NCBI RefSeq assembly: GCF_964340395.1
Contig: NC_135556.1
Location: 12,711,410 to 12,775,409 of the forward strand
Length of the DNA stretch: 64,000 bases
Origin: Glandiceps talaboti
Lineage: Eukaryota; Hemichordata; Enteropneusta; Spengelidae
Direction of reading: 5' to 3'
Positions 1 through 20,590 of this stretch are shown one piece after another. The position numbers were made by a program, and so were the translations under genes. The notes beneath the pieces were generated by a model that worked only from the letters and a program-made list of their open reading frames with translations, was not told the origin of the DNA and searched no databases. The first letter of the stretch is position 1. Every line of letters begins with the position of its first letter.

Positions 1-965
1 ATAACAGAACTGTATGACACATGAATGCCAGAATGGCTTGCCTATTTGAAGGGAGGTTTTCTGCTGTATCGCTATGTGACACATAATCTAAGCCAATCAT
101 GGACGTCTATATGAAAATGATGTGTTATCAAACTTTCTATTTATTCCAAGTAATTCTGTATTCACATAAAACATATGTCTAATCCCCGGTTATAATTCAG
201 TTTCCTCTTTTGACAATATTATTGAAATCCTGATATTAAAATCATCATGATTGCAAAAGACAGTTTATTTTCATTTTCTCATGTACAATTTCAACGAGTT
301 CAGATCATTATATCTGTAGTAGTATAATGGGATTGAAATTCAAGTCTTAGTAATACCCATTATTCAACACACAAGCCAATTTGAATACATTCCTACAAAA
401 AATATGGGATTTAGGCCAGTCCATGGTTGTTCTAGATCATAACAACGTATGTCTACATTGCTCATTATGTGGAGCTCAAAATATTCAAAAAAATAAATCA
501 AAACCTTAAAAGTCACCATTATCCTTCTTGGATTTTACCTAAGTTATGCTGACACGGGTATTATTGTATTATTCCTCTTCAATTAGCTGGAAAATACTCG
601 TGACCTATGGTTTTGACTCTTATTTGTCTTTGACTCAAAGTTACAAGCCCCCCCCCCCCCCCCCCCCCCCCCATGAGTCACTAATATTTTTCTTGGGTGA
701 ATGAAGAAAACATTTCGGAGTAAGGCAGTGTTCAATTTTTATGGCCAGGGGGACAGCAAATCAAAGAGGTCTCTCAGTATAGTGCTCAAAAAAGAGGGTG
801 TCATTGCTTTTAGAAAGCAGATCAGAGTGGGAGGGCTTGTCTTGTTTTTGACATTGACTTGTAAAATCTGAACACTCTACACTCAATCTGTAACGTCTAC
901 GTATTTTATATTCAGTATAATGAAGTCTGAGAAGGAAAGTTGCATGGCATTATAATATTACTTAC
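1..965. other. AADAT intron 5 (left edge of window)
   Basis: AT-rich intronic sequence after the last visible AADAT exon. It holds a pure C run at about 649-672. No exon, RNA gene or recognisable repeat seen. Confidence 0.5.
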
Positions 966-8050
<7,085 letters not shown>

Positions 8051-8789
8051 GGCTGATTTTGTGCGCTTTGGATCAACGACTGAATGTACATCGAAATTTC
8101 AGCTTTCCATGTCGCGTGATACAAACATTGATCACACTACCTGGCCCTGCTAATCATTCAACCCTGAACTCTAACCCCCATTTATTTCCCCAGGCCGTAT
8201 ATCGCCCCCTAGTGTCTGAAAACTGAGTACCAAGTGACTTTGTTTTTAAAGTGTGGTCGTTTATTATTATAACAGCTTTAGATTCGACATGGTGGAGGGT
8301 CTATGATCCGACCACAATTAAGCAATATGTCTAAAGTTTTGGAATAGTAGCATATTCCATTTTTTTTATGGATGTGAGTCTTGTATGATTTATGAAGATA
8401 GTCCCAAGAGTTGCTTTGCCTCATCGTGGTAAAACCAATAGCCTCTCATCGTCGCAAACCACGGCCTCTTTTACGGCACCGTCCAAAATGTGCTGTAGTT
8501 ATTTCACAGTGTCACGGAGGAAAAAACGGCTCTAGTTTGGGAGATTGTAATCTCATTACGGTGGCTCTTCTAATTAATTAACATACACCTCGCTTGCGAG
8601 AATGCTTTGCCCTTGCGTTTTCGAATCTGACGATGTTTCAACTCAATTAAACCTCTGCAATAACCCCACAAAAGATTACATTATTATATTTCATGTTTGT
8701 TTTCTCCCAAGTCCATCATTAAAAGTTGTAAACTATTGTTCAAATTTTATTGTAAAATTTGATGATGCGTGTAAGGCCAAATAAAAAAA
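8051..8789. other. AADAT upstream region
   Basis: Flank 5' of the AADAT start codon on the minus strand. It must contain the promoter, but I see no clear TATA box or other decisive motif. No gene recognised. Confidence 0.4.
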
Positions 8790-9615
8790 GTTGTTTGGTT
8801 CAGGTTACTCGACCCCACCCAGTTTTTCACGCCGACCCTAAACTTTTTTTTTACGTATTCGAGAAAAAATAATGTGAAGTCTCGCGAGAAACAGAGGGTG
8901 TGGAAATTGACATCAACTAAAAAAGACAATATAAAACTATTCTTCCAATCTATAATGGCTGTACATCTGATAGGATAGGAAGAAATAAACAACACACACA
9001 GACCATTTGGAAAACAATGGAAAACCTGAACTAGACACTCACACATGAAAAAAATATAATAAAACAAAATAAAAAATCTACCTGCCCCACTTATTTTAAA
9101 ATTGAATGTAATCGGAATTACACAATTTTTAACGCCTAATCATCCAACGAGACAAGCTGACATACTGTTGTCTACTTGCACGCTAAGTTTATTCTAATAG
9201 TCTAGTGTATGTACATATAACTTCTAGCGCATAAAAACAATTGTATGGTTCCGGTTACCTGACCCCACCCAGTTTTTTCGCTGCCAACCCTAAACTTTAC
9301 GTATTCGAGAAAAAAAAAACAATAAAATCGCGAAAATTGTCACGTGAAGTCTCGCGAGAAATAGGGGATGCAGAAACTGACGTCATCTTAAAAAGACAAT
9401 ATAAAACTATTCTTCAAATCTGTAATGGCTGTACATCTGATGGGAAGAAACCAATAATACAGAGACCATATGGAAAACAATGGAAAACAGAACTATCTGA
9501 ACCAGAAACTCACACTTGGAAAAAAAAGAAAAAGAAAAAAGAAATAAATTCAAAAATCTACCTATCCCACCTATTCTAAAACTGTGCGCAATCGGAACCA
9601 AACAATTTTTTTGGC
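8790..9615. mobile_element. Two direct copies of a ~350-bp MITE (family E)
   Basis: Copies at about 8790-9130 and 9237-9613 share 'gaccccacccagtttttt', 'gtgaagtctcgcgagaaa' and 'atggctgtacatctga'. The second copy has inverted ends of about 24 bp (ACAATTGTATGGTTCCGGTT against CGGAACCAAACAATTTTT). They are clearly diverged from each other. No protein coding potential. Confidence 0.65.
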
Positions 9616-9797
9616 CTCAGTGCAATCATATAAGCATGATATCAGTCGGTTGGATTGTCAGGAAGTTTTAACCATAGGGACGCGTAGTATTTCAGGCCTA
9701 GGTAGACGCGTATAATACCTAGTTCATAGGTTAGATATATGTGATATCCTTCTGCGCTTGAAAAGAAGACATACACGAAATTGCCAGAAAATACTTT

Positions 9798-10778
<981 letters not shown>

Positions 10779-11125
10779 GTTTAAGGTTACCGTTTCAACG
10801 ACTATGCTTGATACAACCATGCACTAAGCAATATATAAGAAACTGCATGTACTACAGCAAGGTAGGATCGCAATTTCTTGCTACATTTTGTCTAAATGAA
10901 ATAAAAACGTATTGCATCTAGACGCAGACACACGAGTTTCGATATTTTGGCGTCTTCATTTGATGTCTGTGTCCTGGGTCTGCATTGTGCGGGACAATTT
11001 AGACAAAATGTTGCGAGAAACTGTATTCATTCAATCTTGTTAATCTTGTAGCATGTGCATTTTCTTACTGGTCTCTGCGTTGTTGTAGCAAACAAAGCCG
11101 CTGACAGTGAACGGTAACTTTAAAC
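10779..11125. mobile_element. MITE family B, full-length copy (~347 bp)
   Basis: Terminal inverted repeats of about 110 bp. The left end reads GTTTAAGGTTACCGTT and the right end is its reverse complement (AACGGTAACTTTAAAC). Inner blocks 'gatacaaccatgca' and 'ttcttgctacattttgtct' recur in inverted form. Copies of the same family lie at 51908-52218 (whole) and about 20400-20590 (right half). No ORF. Confidence 0.75.
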
Positions 11126-12820
11126 GGGTTGTGAAACACTTTAAATTGGAAACATGGCACGAGTCTGGATCCTTACTGACAGGCATGATCGTTACTAAGA
11201 CAACCACGTGTCCTCGGGGATAACAAGGTCAAAGGTTAGAATATGTTAAGAAATAGCCTGGGAGAAAAGTGAATCTTTCACAGGTGCAAACAGAATTAAT
11301 GAATAGCCTATGGCATATTATATCAAAGTCGGACAATTAAATTTATTGACGTTGATTCCAAATTCGACAATTAAACGTCCTTGCCATACATTTAATACAT
11401 AAATGAAAAAAACGGTCTGTGTTGACATCACATTTACGAAATATGTCTTTACCTTGCAACAGAAGACAGTACTTTAAAGACACTGCTGGCCACGGCTTTT
11501 CATTTGTGAAGAGTATCGTGTTTCTAGCTGTAACCCTTAAAAACGCTTTCATTTTTCAGGTTTACCTGTACAATTCGATGTGAGAAATCTGTACAGGAAA
11601 GAATCGAATTGGGTATTCTGTACAGAAAGAGAATAGAAATATGTACAGGAAAGAATCGGGTATTCTGTACAGAAAGATAATAAGAAATCTGGGCACCTGG
11701 AGACTCAATTTCATGTCTGTGGCCTTTCAACCTTTATGATGCATCGGAACCTAATTTTCGACAGTGAAATGACACGTGGCGCCCAGGCAGTAACAAATTT
11801 GGCACAGCCAAATGACCGGCTGTCGGTGTCGATGGCCTGTAAACCACTTGTATAAACCACTTGTCTCTTATACTACTGCAGTCGGGGTTCTGTCCCTTGG
11901 CTGGGCTTCATTAAGAAGCTATGCTCTAATAAGTAAGAAGAGTGTCATTCATTTTGACCCAACGAACCAACGCAGGTTTCCTTCAAAAACACTCCTGCAT
12001 TAAAACTGGGAAGCACATAAGTTAAGTTTATACGTTAGTTTGGGGGCGTAATTTTTGCTGCATATTGAACAGTTATTTGAAATATTTTACTTTTTAATAC
12101 TAAAACATTCCCATTGCAGTTGCAATTGGCTGAATTTAAACCTGTTAGTAAGATATATTGTAACTTTTAATTATAAAAAATCGAACGAGTGACGTAATTT
12201 TAATTATACATATTGAAGAATATCTAGGAAATGCATTCTATGTAATCAACTAATGTAACAATGCCAGGAGACAATTGTGACGTCATAGAAGGCGTGCATC
12301 AACATCATCATTATACTGGAATAGTTGAAGCAATTGGTTTGGTGTAACTATTTTCACTTGAATGGGTAAAAGTGTATAAACATAGCTTGTGTTTCTTTAA
12401 CGCTGAACCCATGACGATTAAATAAATAAAGAAAATATTATTACTGGAGCAGTAAAAATACATGTATATCAATTTATTCAAAAGGCGTATGTCACCATGG
12501 TGACGAAATCCAATCAAAATAACTATTACCATCCAGACAATCGATCAAATATTACATGTAATTAAAACAAATATGAACATTCCAATTGAACTTTTAATAA
12601 CACGTAGTAACCATGACGATGTGAATTCCGGCGATCCGCCAGACTCTCGCATGTAATAATAATAATGTTTATTCACCAATATAATAATAATAATAATTAA
12701 TCTTTTTAAAAAAAAAGATACATATACAGAATAAATGGCAAAAGGGATCAAGAAATAGCAAAGCTAGTCAAGCTTGTATCCCCTTAGTGACTAACAAGCA
12801 CACTCGTACTTGTAGGTGCA
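11126..12820. other. Intergenic, short local repeats only
   Basis: Holds a small tandem repeat at about 11585-11690 ('gtacaggaaagaatcg..gggtattct'), an AGGTCAAAGGTTA direct-repeat-1 nuclear receptor type motif at 11227-11239, and A/T trinucleotide runs at 12655-12700. No gene recognised. Confidence 0.4.
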
Positions 12821-13529
12821 TGCTCGGGTACATTACGGTCTGTGATTGTGTATAAAAACAATAATATGGTTAAAAGGTAAGATAGCATCTCCTAAACACT
12901 ATGAAATTAACCAGTCTTCACTACATAATATTCTTTTGAATGCCAGTGAAATTTTTTTCTGTATGCAAAATTTGGTGATGACGTCATCATTTAACTATCA
13001 AAACTTGCACGTTTTGGAATTATCAAAACCGGGAGGACAAATACTCCAGAAATCACCGAATTGAGACATTATACATTATTTTCGGTTGTTATGTTACAAT
13101 ATCTAGGTAGAAAGAAATTTCTAAATTAATCATTTTTTAGTAAATTTGATGTTGAAGTTACCATTGTTATGCAAATATAGGTAACAAATAAAGATAATTA
13201 GTCATACAACGAAAATGATTAATTTAGAAATTTCTTTTTACCTAGATATTGTAGCATAACAATCGAAAATAATGTATAATGTCTCAATTCGGCGATTTCT
13301 GGAGTCTTTGTCCTCCCGGTTTTGATAGTTCCAAAACATGCAATTTTTGATACTTAAATGATGACGTCATCACCACATTTTGCATACAGAAAACAATTTC
13401 ACTAGTATTCAAAAGAATAGTATGTAGTGAAGGACTGGTATTAATTTCATAGTGTTTGGGAGATGCTATCTTACCTTTTAACCATATCATTGTTTTTATA
13501 GACAATCACAGACCGTAATGTACCCGAGT
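12821..13529. mobile_element. Large palindromic fold-back element (arms ~310 bp)
   Basis: Left arm from 12821 and right arm to 13529 are inverted copies at roughly 90 percent identity, separated by about 80-90 bases near 13135-13215. Each arm reads as a similar 72-73-codon frame outward to inward (shared WLKGKIASPKHYEIN and LELSKPGG), which follows from the inverted DNA and is not evidence of a gene. I found no clear target-site duplication. Confidence 0.8.
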
Positions 13530-13595
13530 GTGCGTCATAGCTGCACGGCAGAGTGCTATTATTAAAACATTATATATTAAAAAGTACTCTTCGCA

Positions 13596-13681
13596 ATGTT
13601 AACAAGTCCGTCCCCAGAATGGAGTGCTCCCCGCAATGTTCAAACACCATCTCTATTTCGGGGATGGACTTTTAACATTGT
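13596..13681. repeat. Short inverted repeat
   Basis: CAATGTTAACAAGTCCGTCC at 13596 pairs with GGATGGACTTTTAACATTG ending at 13680, about 19 of 21 positions. Probably a tiny MITE remnant. Confidence 0.5.
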
Positions 13682-14200
13682 GGAGAGGAAAACATTATGG
13701 AGGTGGTATGTTTAATATTGTGGAGAGATGTTGTATATTCCTCGTCTCCGGTATAAACTACAATTTATAAACAACTCATCAATGTTGTGCAGGCGCTCGT
13801 GAAATTGATAGACCTTCCCCACAACAATTGCATATACTGAACGTTCAACATTCACATTATATGTATACATACAAATCAAATGATTTGACTCTGTATTAGA
13901 AAGCAATATTTCTACAGATAAAGTGACAAACATTAAAAAACTGGCGTTACCCTTCTCTTATATAATCATACACAATCTAGTTAGTATCTAAAACGTGCCT
14001 TCCATGTTGTGCATACTCTGCCTAATCTGGTCACTTGTAAAATTTCCCTGATATCATTGTCACCATCACCTTCACTTTCAGTATTGTCATTATCAGTGTC
14101 ACTCTAATCTGACTCCTTGGTACTACTTGAGTCAGTACATGTATCACTGTCCATATTCTCCATTACATTGTACATTACATGTAGCTCTCTTACCAAAACC

Positions 14201-14203
<3 letters not shown>

Positions 14204-14266
<63 letters not shown>

Positions 14267-14271
14267 CTATT

Positions 14272-14335
<64 letters not shown>

Positions 14336-14349
14336 ACATCATCATCATT
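14204..14349. repeat. (ATC)n trinucleotide microsatellite
   Basis: About 48 repeats with two interruptions. It yields poly-Ser, poly-His and poly-Met frames that are artefacts of the repeat. Confidence 0.97.
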
Positions 14350-14819
14350 ATAACAACATTCAAGGACAGTGTGAGTGATAAGGTGAGATGGTACACTCAG
14401 TAAAATGCACCGTTTTATTAAACAATTTTCTTATAATATATGTATTTGTACTTTGGCATGTAAAGGACTCGTAAAATAAATATTGAGTGCTAATCTCACT
14501 TTTACATCTCAAAACACATAAAACAAATTGACAATCATTAAATCTTCAATTTTGTCACAAAACTACGGACTGTAAAATGTGACCCTCCACCAAACCTTAT
14601 AATGCAAAATATGACCCTCCCCAAGAACAGGTTTGTAAAATGTGAATATAAGAGGCTACAGTACAGCACAGAGCTATCCAAACAAGTTTGGAATTTGAAG
14701 GAAAGAAATCATCCATATAATATCAAGTGGGATATCATCACCCTAGCGGCTGCTTATACAAGTGAGACAAAACGTTGTAATCTGCCGAGCTTGACAATCG
14801 CAAGTTAGTTGTCTGAAGA

Positions 14820-15013
14820 TAGACTGTCGACAGTCGCTCGCGCCTTTTTTCCCTACGTTTTATCTAAACTTAAGTCGTTGCGGCGCTCCGATCCGGCGCA
14901 ATACTACTATAGTCGCATACTGATATCGAGGGCCGGATCGGAGCGCGGCGACGACTTAAAGTTTAGATAATTAAACGTAGAAAAAAAAGGCGCGAGCGAC
15001 TGTCGACAGTCTA
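14820..15013. mobile_element. 194-bp hairpin MITE with 9-bp target-site duplication
   Basis: Arms at about 14820-14898 and 14931-15013 are near-perfect inverted repeats, beginning TAGACTGTCGACAGTCGC and ending with the complement. The flanks carry identical GTCTGAAGA at 14811-14819 and 15014-15022. A 9-bp duplication suggests a Mutator-like transposase; an 8-bp reading would suggest hAT. GC-rich compared with its surroundings. Confidence 0.85.
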
Positions 15014-15084
15014 GTCTGAAGACTGCTCGAAGCGTGAAACTCTGAGGAACGACTTATTACATCCTTATTCTTTTCAATTAAGTC

Positions 15085-15188
15085 TACATACATACATACA
15101 TACATACATACATACATACATACATACATACATACATACATACATACATACATACATACATACATACATGCATACATGCATCCTTGTT

Positions 15189-15224
<36 letters not shown>

Positions 15225-15328
15225 TACATACATACATACATACATACATACATACATACATACATACATACATACATACATACATACATACATACATACA
15301 TGCATACATGCATACATGCATCCTTGTT

Positions 15329-15380
<52 letters not shown>

Positions 15381-15498
15381 TACATACATACATACATACA
15401 TACATACATACATACATACATACATACATACATTCATACATACATACATACATACATACATACATACATACATACACACACACGCACGCACACACACA

Positions 15499-15542
<44 letters not shown>
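15085..15542. repeat. Compound (TACA)n/(CAGA)n/(CA)n microsatellite
   Basis: Blocks of (CATA)n alternate with (CAGA)n. The junction 'catgcatccttgttgacag' occurs twice, at about 15176 and 15316, showing that a compound block of about 140 bp was duplicated. Ends in (CA)n and (AT)n. Confidence 0.95.
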
Positions 15543-15545
<3 letters not shown>

Positions 15546-15879
15546 TTGCACCCCTAACCATATGCCAACATATGTTATTTGTAGTGTCGTGAACATAGAA
15601 TTAACATGTCATTTAAATGAAGTCACATGTCCCTGACTATTAATAGTGTGTACACGAACGAACGTGCCACAAGCATTAGGGTAAACCATTTGATCGGCGG
15701 GGAGGGGGGGCTGGAGAATTTGGACTCAACAACAACAAAATTACAGCCACCAGCAGTATTTTTTGGAGAGCAACTAGAGGGTAATTTGTTTTTGCCTACT
15801 CGGGGTTAGCAATTTAAAAAAAAATATAATGTTATGCTTTGCATGCATGCAAACAAACAAACAAACATAACAGGAGAGC

Positions 15880-16260
15880 CAAGTGTACGGGAGGGGGTTG
15901 TCCACTTCCCGACCCTGGAGATTTTTGAAATTCTAGTCCTAGTAAAAGAATGCTTTCTGATGCTATTTTAACATGTCGAGCTAGGTAGTAATAATAAGTG
16001 GTAAAACTTGATTCAAAATACAAGGGAGCGTGGGTACACCTAGAAAGTTTTTGAAATTCAAGAACTAAAAATGTTTTCTAGTGCTATTTTGATATGTCCA
16101 GGTGGCAACAATACTACATGTAGTTAACATTTGAATCAAAATACAAGGGAGCAGTGTAAGGAGTGTGTACAGAAAGTTTTGAAATTTAAGGACTGAAAGA
16201 GTGCGCGCGCTATCTGGTGTTATTTTAACATCTCAACGTGATAACAATACCTTTCCTGGT
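15880..16260. repeat. Three diverged ~130-bp tandem units
   Basis: Units share 'ttttgaaatt', 'gctattttaacatgtc'-like and 'aaaatacaaggga' blocks, near 15910, 16045 and 16170. Non-coding and diverged; origin not identified. Confidence 0.6.
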
Positions 16261-16575
16261 CACAGATGTTGCACAAACAGATTTCGAAACACGTTTGTGC
16301 CTTCAGCTATCAGAATGCTCAATCAATCGTCTACTATGTAGACCTGGCTGTTGTTTATACGACATGTGTGTAATGTGATATTGTACGTGTTTTGTTGGAA
16401 TTTTGTGTATACTTTTTATATTTTGCATTGCTAAATCTGTATTTTAATCGGAATGGTGCAGTGGATTTCCCACTTGTCTTAGTATTGTATTTATTATGTT
16501 GTAATATTTGGGGAGGCTGTGTAAACCAAGTCACATTTCCAAGTTTTTATTGGACAAATAAAGTTTGTTTTTTTA
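16255..16575 (+). mobile_element. LINE 3' end fragment
   Basis: Reads a short frame with TNRFRNTFVPSAIRMLN, a tail motif of LINE reverse transcriptase ORFs, then a stop, a non-coding stretch and AATAAA near 16556. The upstream part is missing, as usual for 5'-truncated LINE insertions. Clade not resolved. Confidence 0.6.
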
Positions 16576-18411
16576 TTAATTGAAATTATAAATCAGAAAA
16601 TTAATACAAAGTATATTGTTGCAAGCCATACCATTTAAATAATTTTATCATTTATGAATAATTACAGGAATCACTCTAGGTACTCAAGTCAGGTCAGTAT
16701 TCTTAGTAATTAGATTTGATGGTATCGTTTCATTGCTGCACTTGCCAACAGTTAGTATAAACCTTTGACAAGAATTTTTAAAAGTTTAGGGCGGCATCCA
16801 GGGCGGCATGTAAAGGGGTATTTGAAATTTGTAGTTAGTTTCTGAATTTACAGCACAACAATTTTTGATCTAGCTCATACCTGTACACTGAAAACATAAT
16901 GTTTTTTTCTGTTTTGATTTGGTCAGCAAATTTTGTTTACTGCTTTTGATTGGCGACAAATAGTTTTCTCGAAAATCCTCCCCCCCCCAAATAAAATGGT
17001 ATACCCCTTAGAGTGTTCTAAGCTAAAAAATGTAAACTATACAGCTCAGACACATACCGAGTGTCCAATAATCCCTTTACACGAGTCTAGCCTCATTCCA
17101 ATCTAGTGGGTAGTGTCTCGCTAGATGTAACGACTAGGTCGTCTGGCAATCACGAACCTGTAGTAAGTTGCAAATCGAGGGAGTCGTGTATCAAGTTTTG
17201 CGCTTCATTCTGACCTCTCTTTCTGAACTCACGTTTGATAATATGATATACATATATATGCATCTTGGAGATTATTCGAAGACTGAATCAAGCGATAACA
17301 GCCAAACTCTATCATCATCGCACTCAGCACGTACAGACTCTGCGGAAAACCAAGTTCGTGTCAGTCCAGCAGTCAATATTATGACAGGATTTCGTGTGGC
17401 AGGAACTCCATATATTCATGTGTCATTGAACATGTGTTCTTAGGAAGTAGTCCCCTGATACGTAAGTACACATAGTTCATTTAAATGCCCAGCTCACTCG
17501 AGGATTAGAATTTCATGTTTAGCTGTCTGACAGAGCTAAAGAAAATGTTGGTCTTGAAAAATAATGATCATGTGTTATATCGATATACCTTACTGATCAT
17601 GTGTTATAGCCTCTACTGATAAGATAGCAGTGCGAGAACCTGGCATCACATGCCTTGACATGATCATGATTGATCCATCCCGGTACTTTCAAATTAAAGT
17701 TATGAGGAAAAACACTACCAGTTATTAAGCTTTAATTTGGGTGTTATGAGGGAATATTCAATGGACTCTTTAGTATCTCCCCCCCTGAACGAAATCAGGC
17801 ATAAAATACCCACCCACCACCTTCTGGAATATGTGATGAACTCAGAACTTACTACACGTAAAAGGTCTTAATTGGTAGGGATATTGATACTGATGTAACG
17901 AGTCCGTAGTCTATGAATAACTGTGTATGTAATTGTAGGAGATGGAATGTACGGCTAGGGATACTGCGTGGTGCGTAGCTATTCATTAAGTAACAAATCG
18001 TAGTACATTGTACAATATGGAGTAAAGTGCGTTGTTGGCAAATGAAACATTTAAACTCCTGTATGTGTGATCAAGTCTACATTCTTGTTGTATAGAAGAA
18101 CGCCATGCCCATAATTTCAAAAAACAATTTATCTTTGTACATTCCTGTGTCTCAGACACTGTTCCCGTTGTGAGCTTTACTCATTTTTAATATCCTTTCG
18201 TCTCTACGCCACCATCTGTTTGACTCACAGAGTTGAAGTGAAATACAAATTTGTTCACCATTAAGAATGCTCTATATTCAGTATGACATCTATAATAAAT
18301 TGAACTGATGTATAAGGTCACGAGACAGGAGAATTATCCGCAAATTTGTTTTTATTTCTGTGGCTTTTAAGGAGCAAATGTCACTCAGACCGGCCTAAAT
18401 CAAAAGCTTTT
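16576..18411. other. Intergenic, nothing recognised
   Basis: A 91-codon plus-strand frame at 17168-17443 has no recognisable domain. I see no further support for a gene. Confidence 0.35.
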
Positions 18412-18555
18412 CTATGACATACATACATACATGCATACATACATACATACATACATACATACATACATACATACATACATACATACATACATACATACAT
18501 ACATACATACATACATACATACATGCATACACGCACACACGCATACATACATACA

Positions 18556-18589
<34 letters not shown>

Positions 18590-18776
18590 CATACATACAT
18601 ACATACATACATACATACATACATACATACAAACATACACACTATACACATACATACATACACACATACACACACATACATACATACATGCATACATACA
18701 TACATACATACATACATACATACATACATACATACATACATTGTACATAGACAGACAGACAGACAGACAGACAGCA
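18412..18776. repeat. (CATA)n / (CAGA)n microsatellite
   Basis: About 365 bases of CATA with scattered variants, ending in (CAGA)n. All overlapping long frames are artefacts. Confidence 0.97.
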
Positions 18777-19359
18777 TAGACTTCCCTTATACGGAAGGTA
18801 AAATGACATATTTTACTTATTCGTCAACATACAGTATACGTGCAAATGAAAAAGAACTGCTAGAAACATTATTAATCACATTTATTAGGTAGCAATTGAA
18901 TAATACATAAAATACAACTAATAACTCTTTACCTATTTTAATACTTTGTATGATGATTTATACTCGGATGTAAATACATGCATCATTTAAATGACTAGGC
19001 CTTTGTTAACAAATGGACGTAAGATGGTCACACCAAGGCAATGAAAAACATAGACTACGAAATTTGCAAAGACCCCGTTTGAAATATTGCCACTACCATG
19101 TAATGAGTTCGTGCGAGCATACGAACTATTGTTAGTCATTTATTGAATTGGTTACCACGGTAACAGGACATATGTAGTGCAATGTATTCAAACAATGTAC
19201 TATATTAGTTTTACACCTGTTACGTGTACAATATACAGGGATAGACTGTTACAAAATTGTAACATTATTGATGAAATATTCTGTTTAACAAAAATGATTG
19301 AAAAAAACAGTCACATCATGTCGTATACCTTGAAATTAAAACGTTTACTAATAGTTCTG

Positions 19360-19836
<477 letters not shown>

Positions 19837-20049
19837 CACGTGTAGGAATTTAAACCACGTTCCTTGGAATGTAGTCAGAGTGCCTGTCAAGCTGAGCTAA
19901 TGTTTCTAGTGTTAGATTCCATAAATCTTCTGATGTGTACATTACTTTCCTCCTGGCAGGTGAGAAGCCAACTCAGTAAACCTTTAACCCTTTAACCTAA
20001 AGATCCCATCAACAAAGGGTCCCTGCTAATGAGTCGCCAATATGTATAC

Positions 20050-20225
20050 ATTGTATGTATGTATGCATGTATGTATGTATGTATGTATGTATGTATGTAT
20101 GTATGTATGTATGTATGTATGTATGTATGTGTGTGTGTGTGTGTGTGTGAGTGTGTGCCTGCCTGCCTGCCTGCCTGCCTGCATGCATGCATGTATGTAT
20201 GCATGTAGGTAGGTAGGTAGGTAGG

Positions 20226-20313
<88 letters not shown>
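20050..20313. repeat. Mosaic microsatellite
   Basis: Successive blocks of (GTAT)n, (GT)n, (GCCT)n, (GCAT)n, (GTAG)n and (AT)n with sharp borders. Confidence 0.95.
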
Positions 20314-20317
<4 letters not shown>

Positions 20318-20390
20318 TTTCTTTAGTATCAAACACCAATGTTTTTCTTTAGTATCAAACACCAATGTTTTTCTTTAGTATCAAACACCC
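20314..20390. repeat. 26-bp direct repeat, three copies
   Basis: The unit 'tgtttttctttagtatcaaa' plus six bases occurs three times without change, directly after the (AT)n tract. Confidence 0.95.
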
Positions 20391-20399
20391 GATGTAGGG

Positions 20400-20590
20400 C
20401 GCGTAAAATGTCCTTTGTAGTGTTCATTTTATGTCTGTGTGGTGGCATGTGTAGTTTATTTCACTTTAGACAAAATGTAACAAGAAACTGTACACATTCA
20501 ATCTTGAAATCTAAAAGTTTAGCACATCTAGTTTCTTATTAGTTTCTGCGTGGTTGTATGATGCAGAAAAACTGCACGGTATTGAGAAAG
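20400..20590. mobile_element. MITE family B, right half
   Basis: Shares 'tttagacaaaatgtaacaag', 'cattcaatcttg' and 'gtggttgtat' with the right arms of the copies at 10.8 and 51.9 kb. The left arm is absent; the simple repeats stand in its place. Confidence 0.65.

Noticed and set aside
12846-13505. Two similar 72-73-residue proteins facing each other
   Set aside because: They are the two arms of a palindromic element; the protein similarity follows from the inverted DNA copy.
14117-14396. Poly-Ser, poly-His and poly-Met ORFs
   Set aside because: Three frames of one (ATC)n array; no flanking gene structure.
15074-15596. Long Tyr/Cys/Val/Met- and Ile/His/Thr-rich ORFs
   Set aside because: They translate (CATA)n, (CAGA)n and (CA)n microsatellites in every frame. 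The same holds at 18381-18892, 19992-20365, 30919-31235, 32266-32648, 48339-48807 and 59881-60247.
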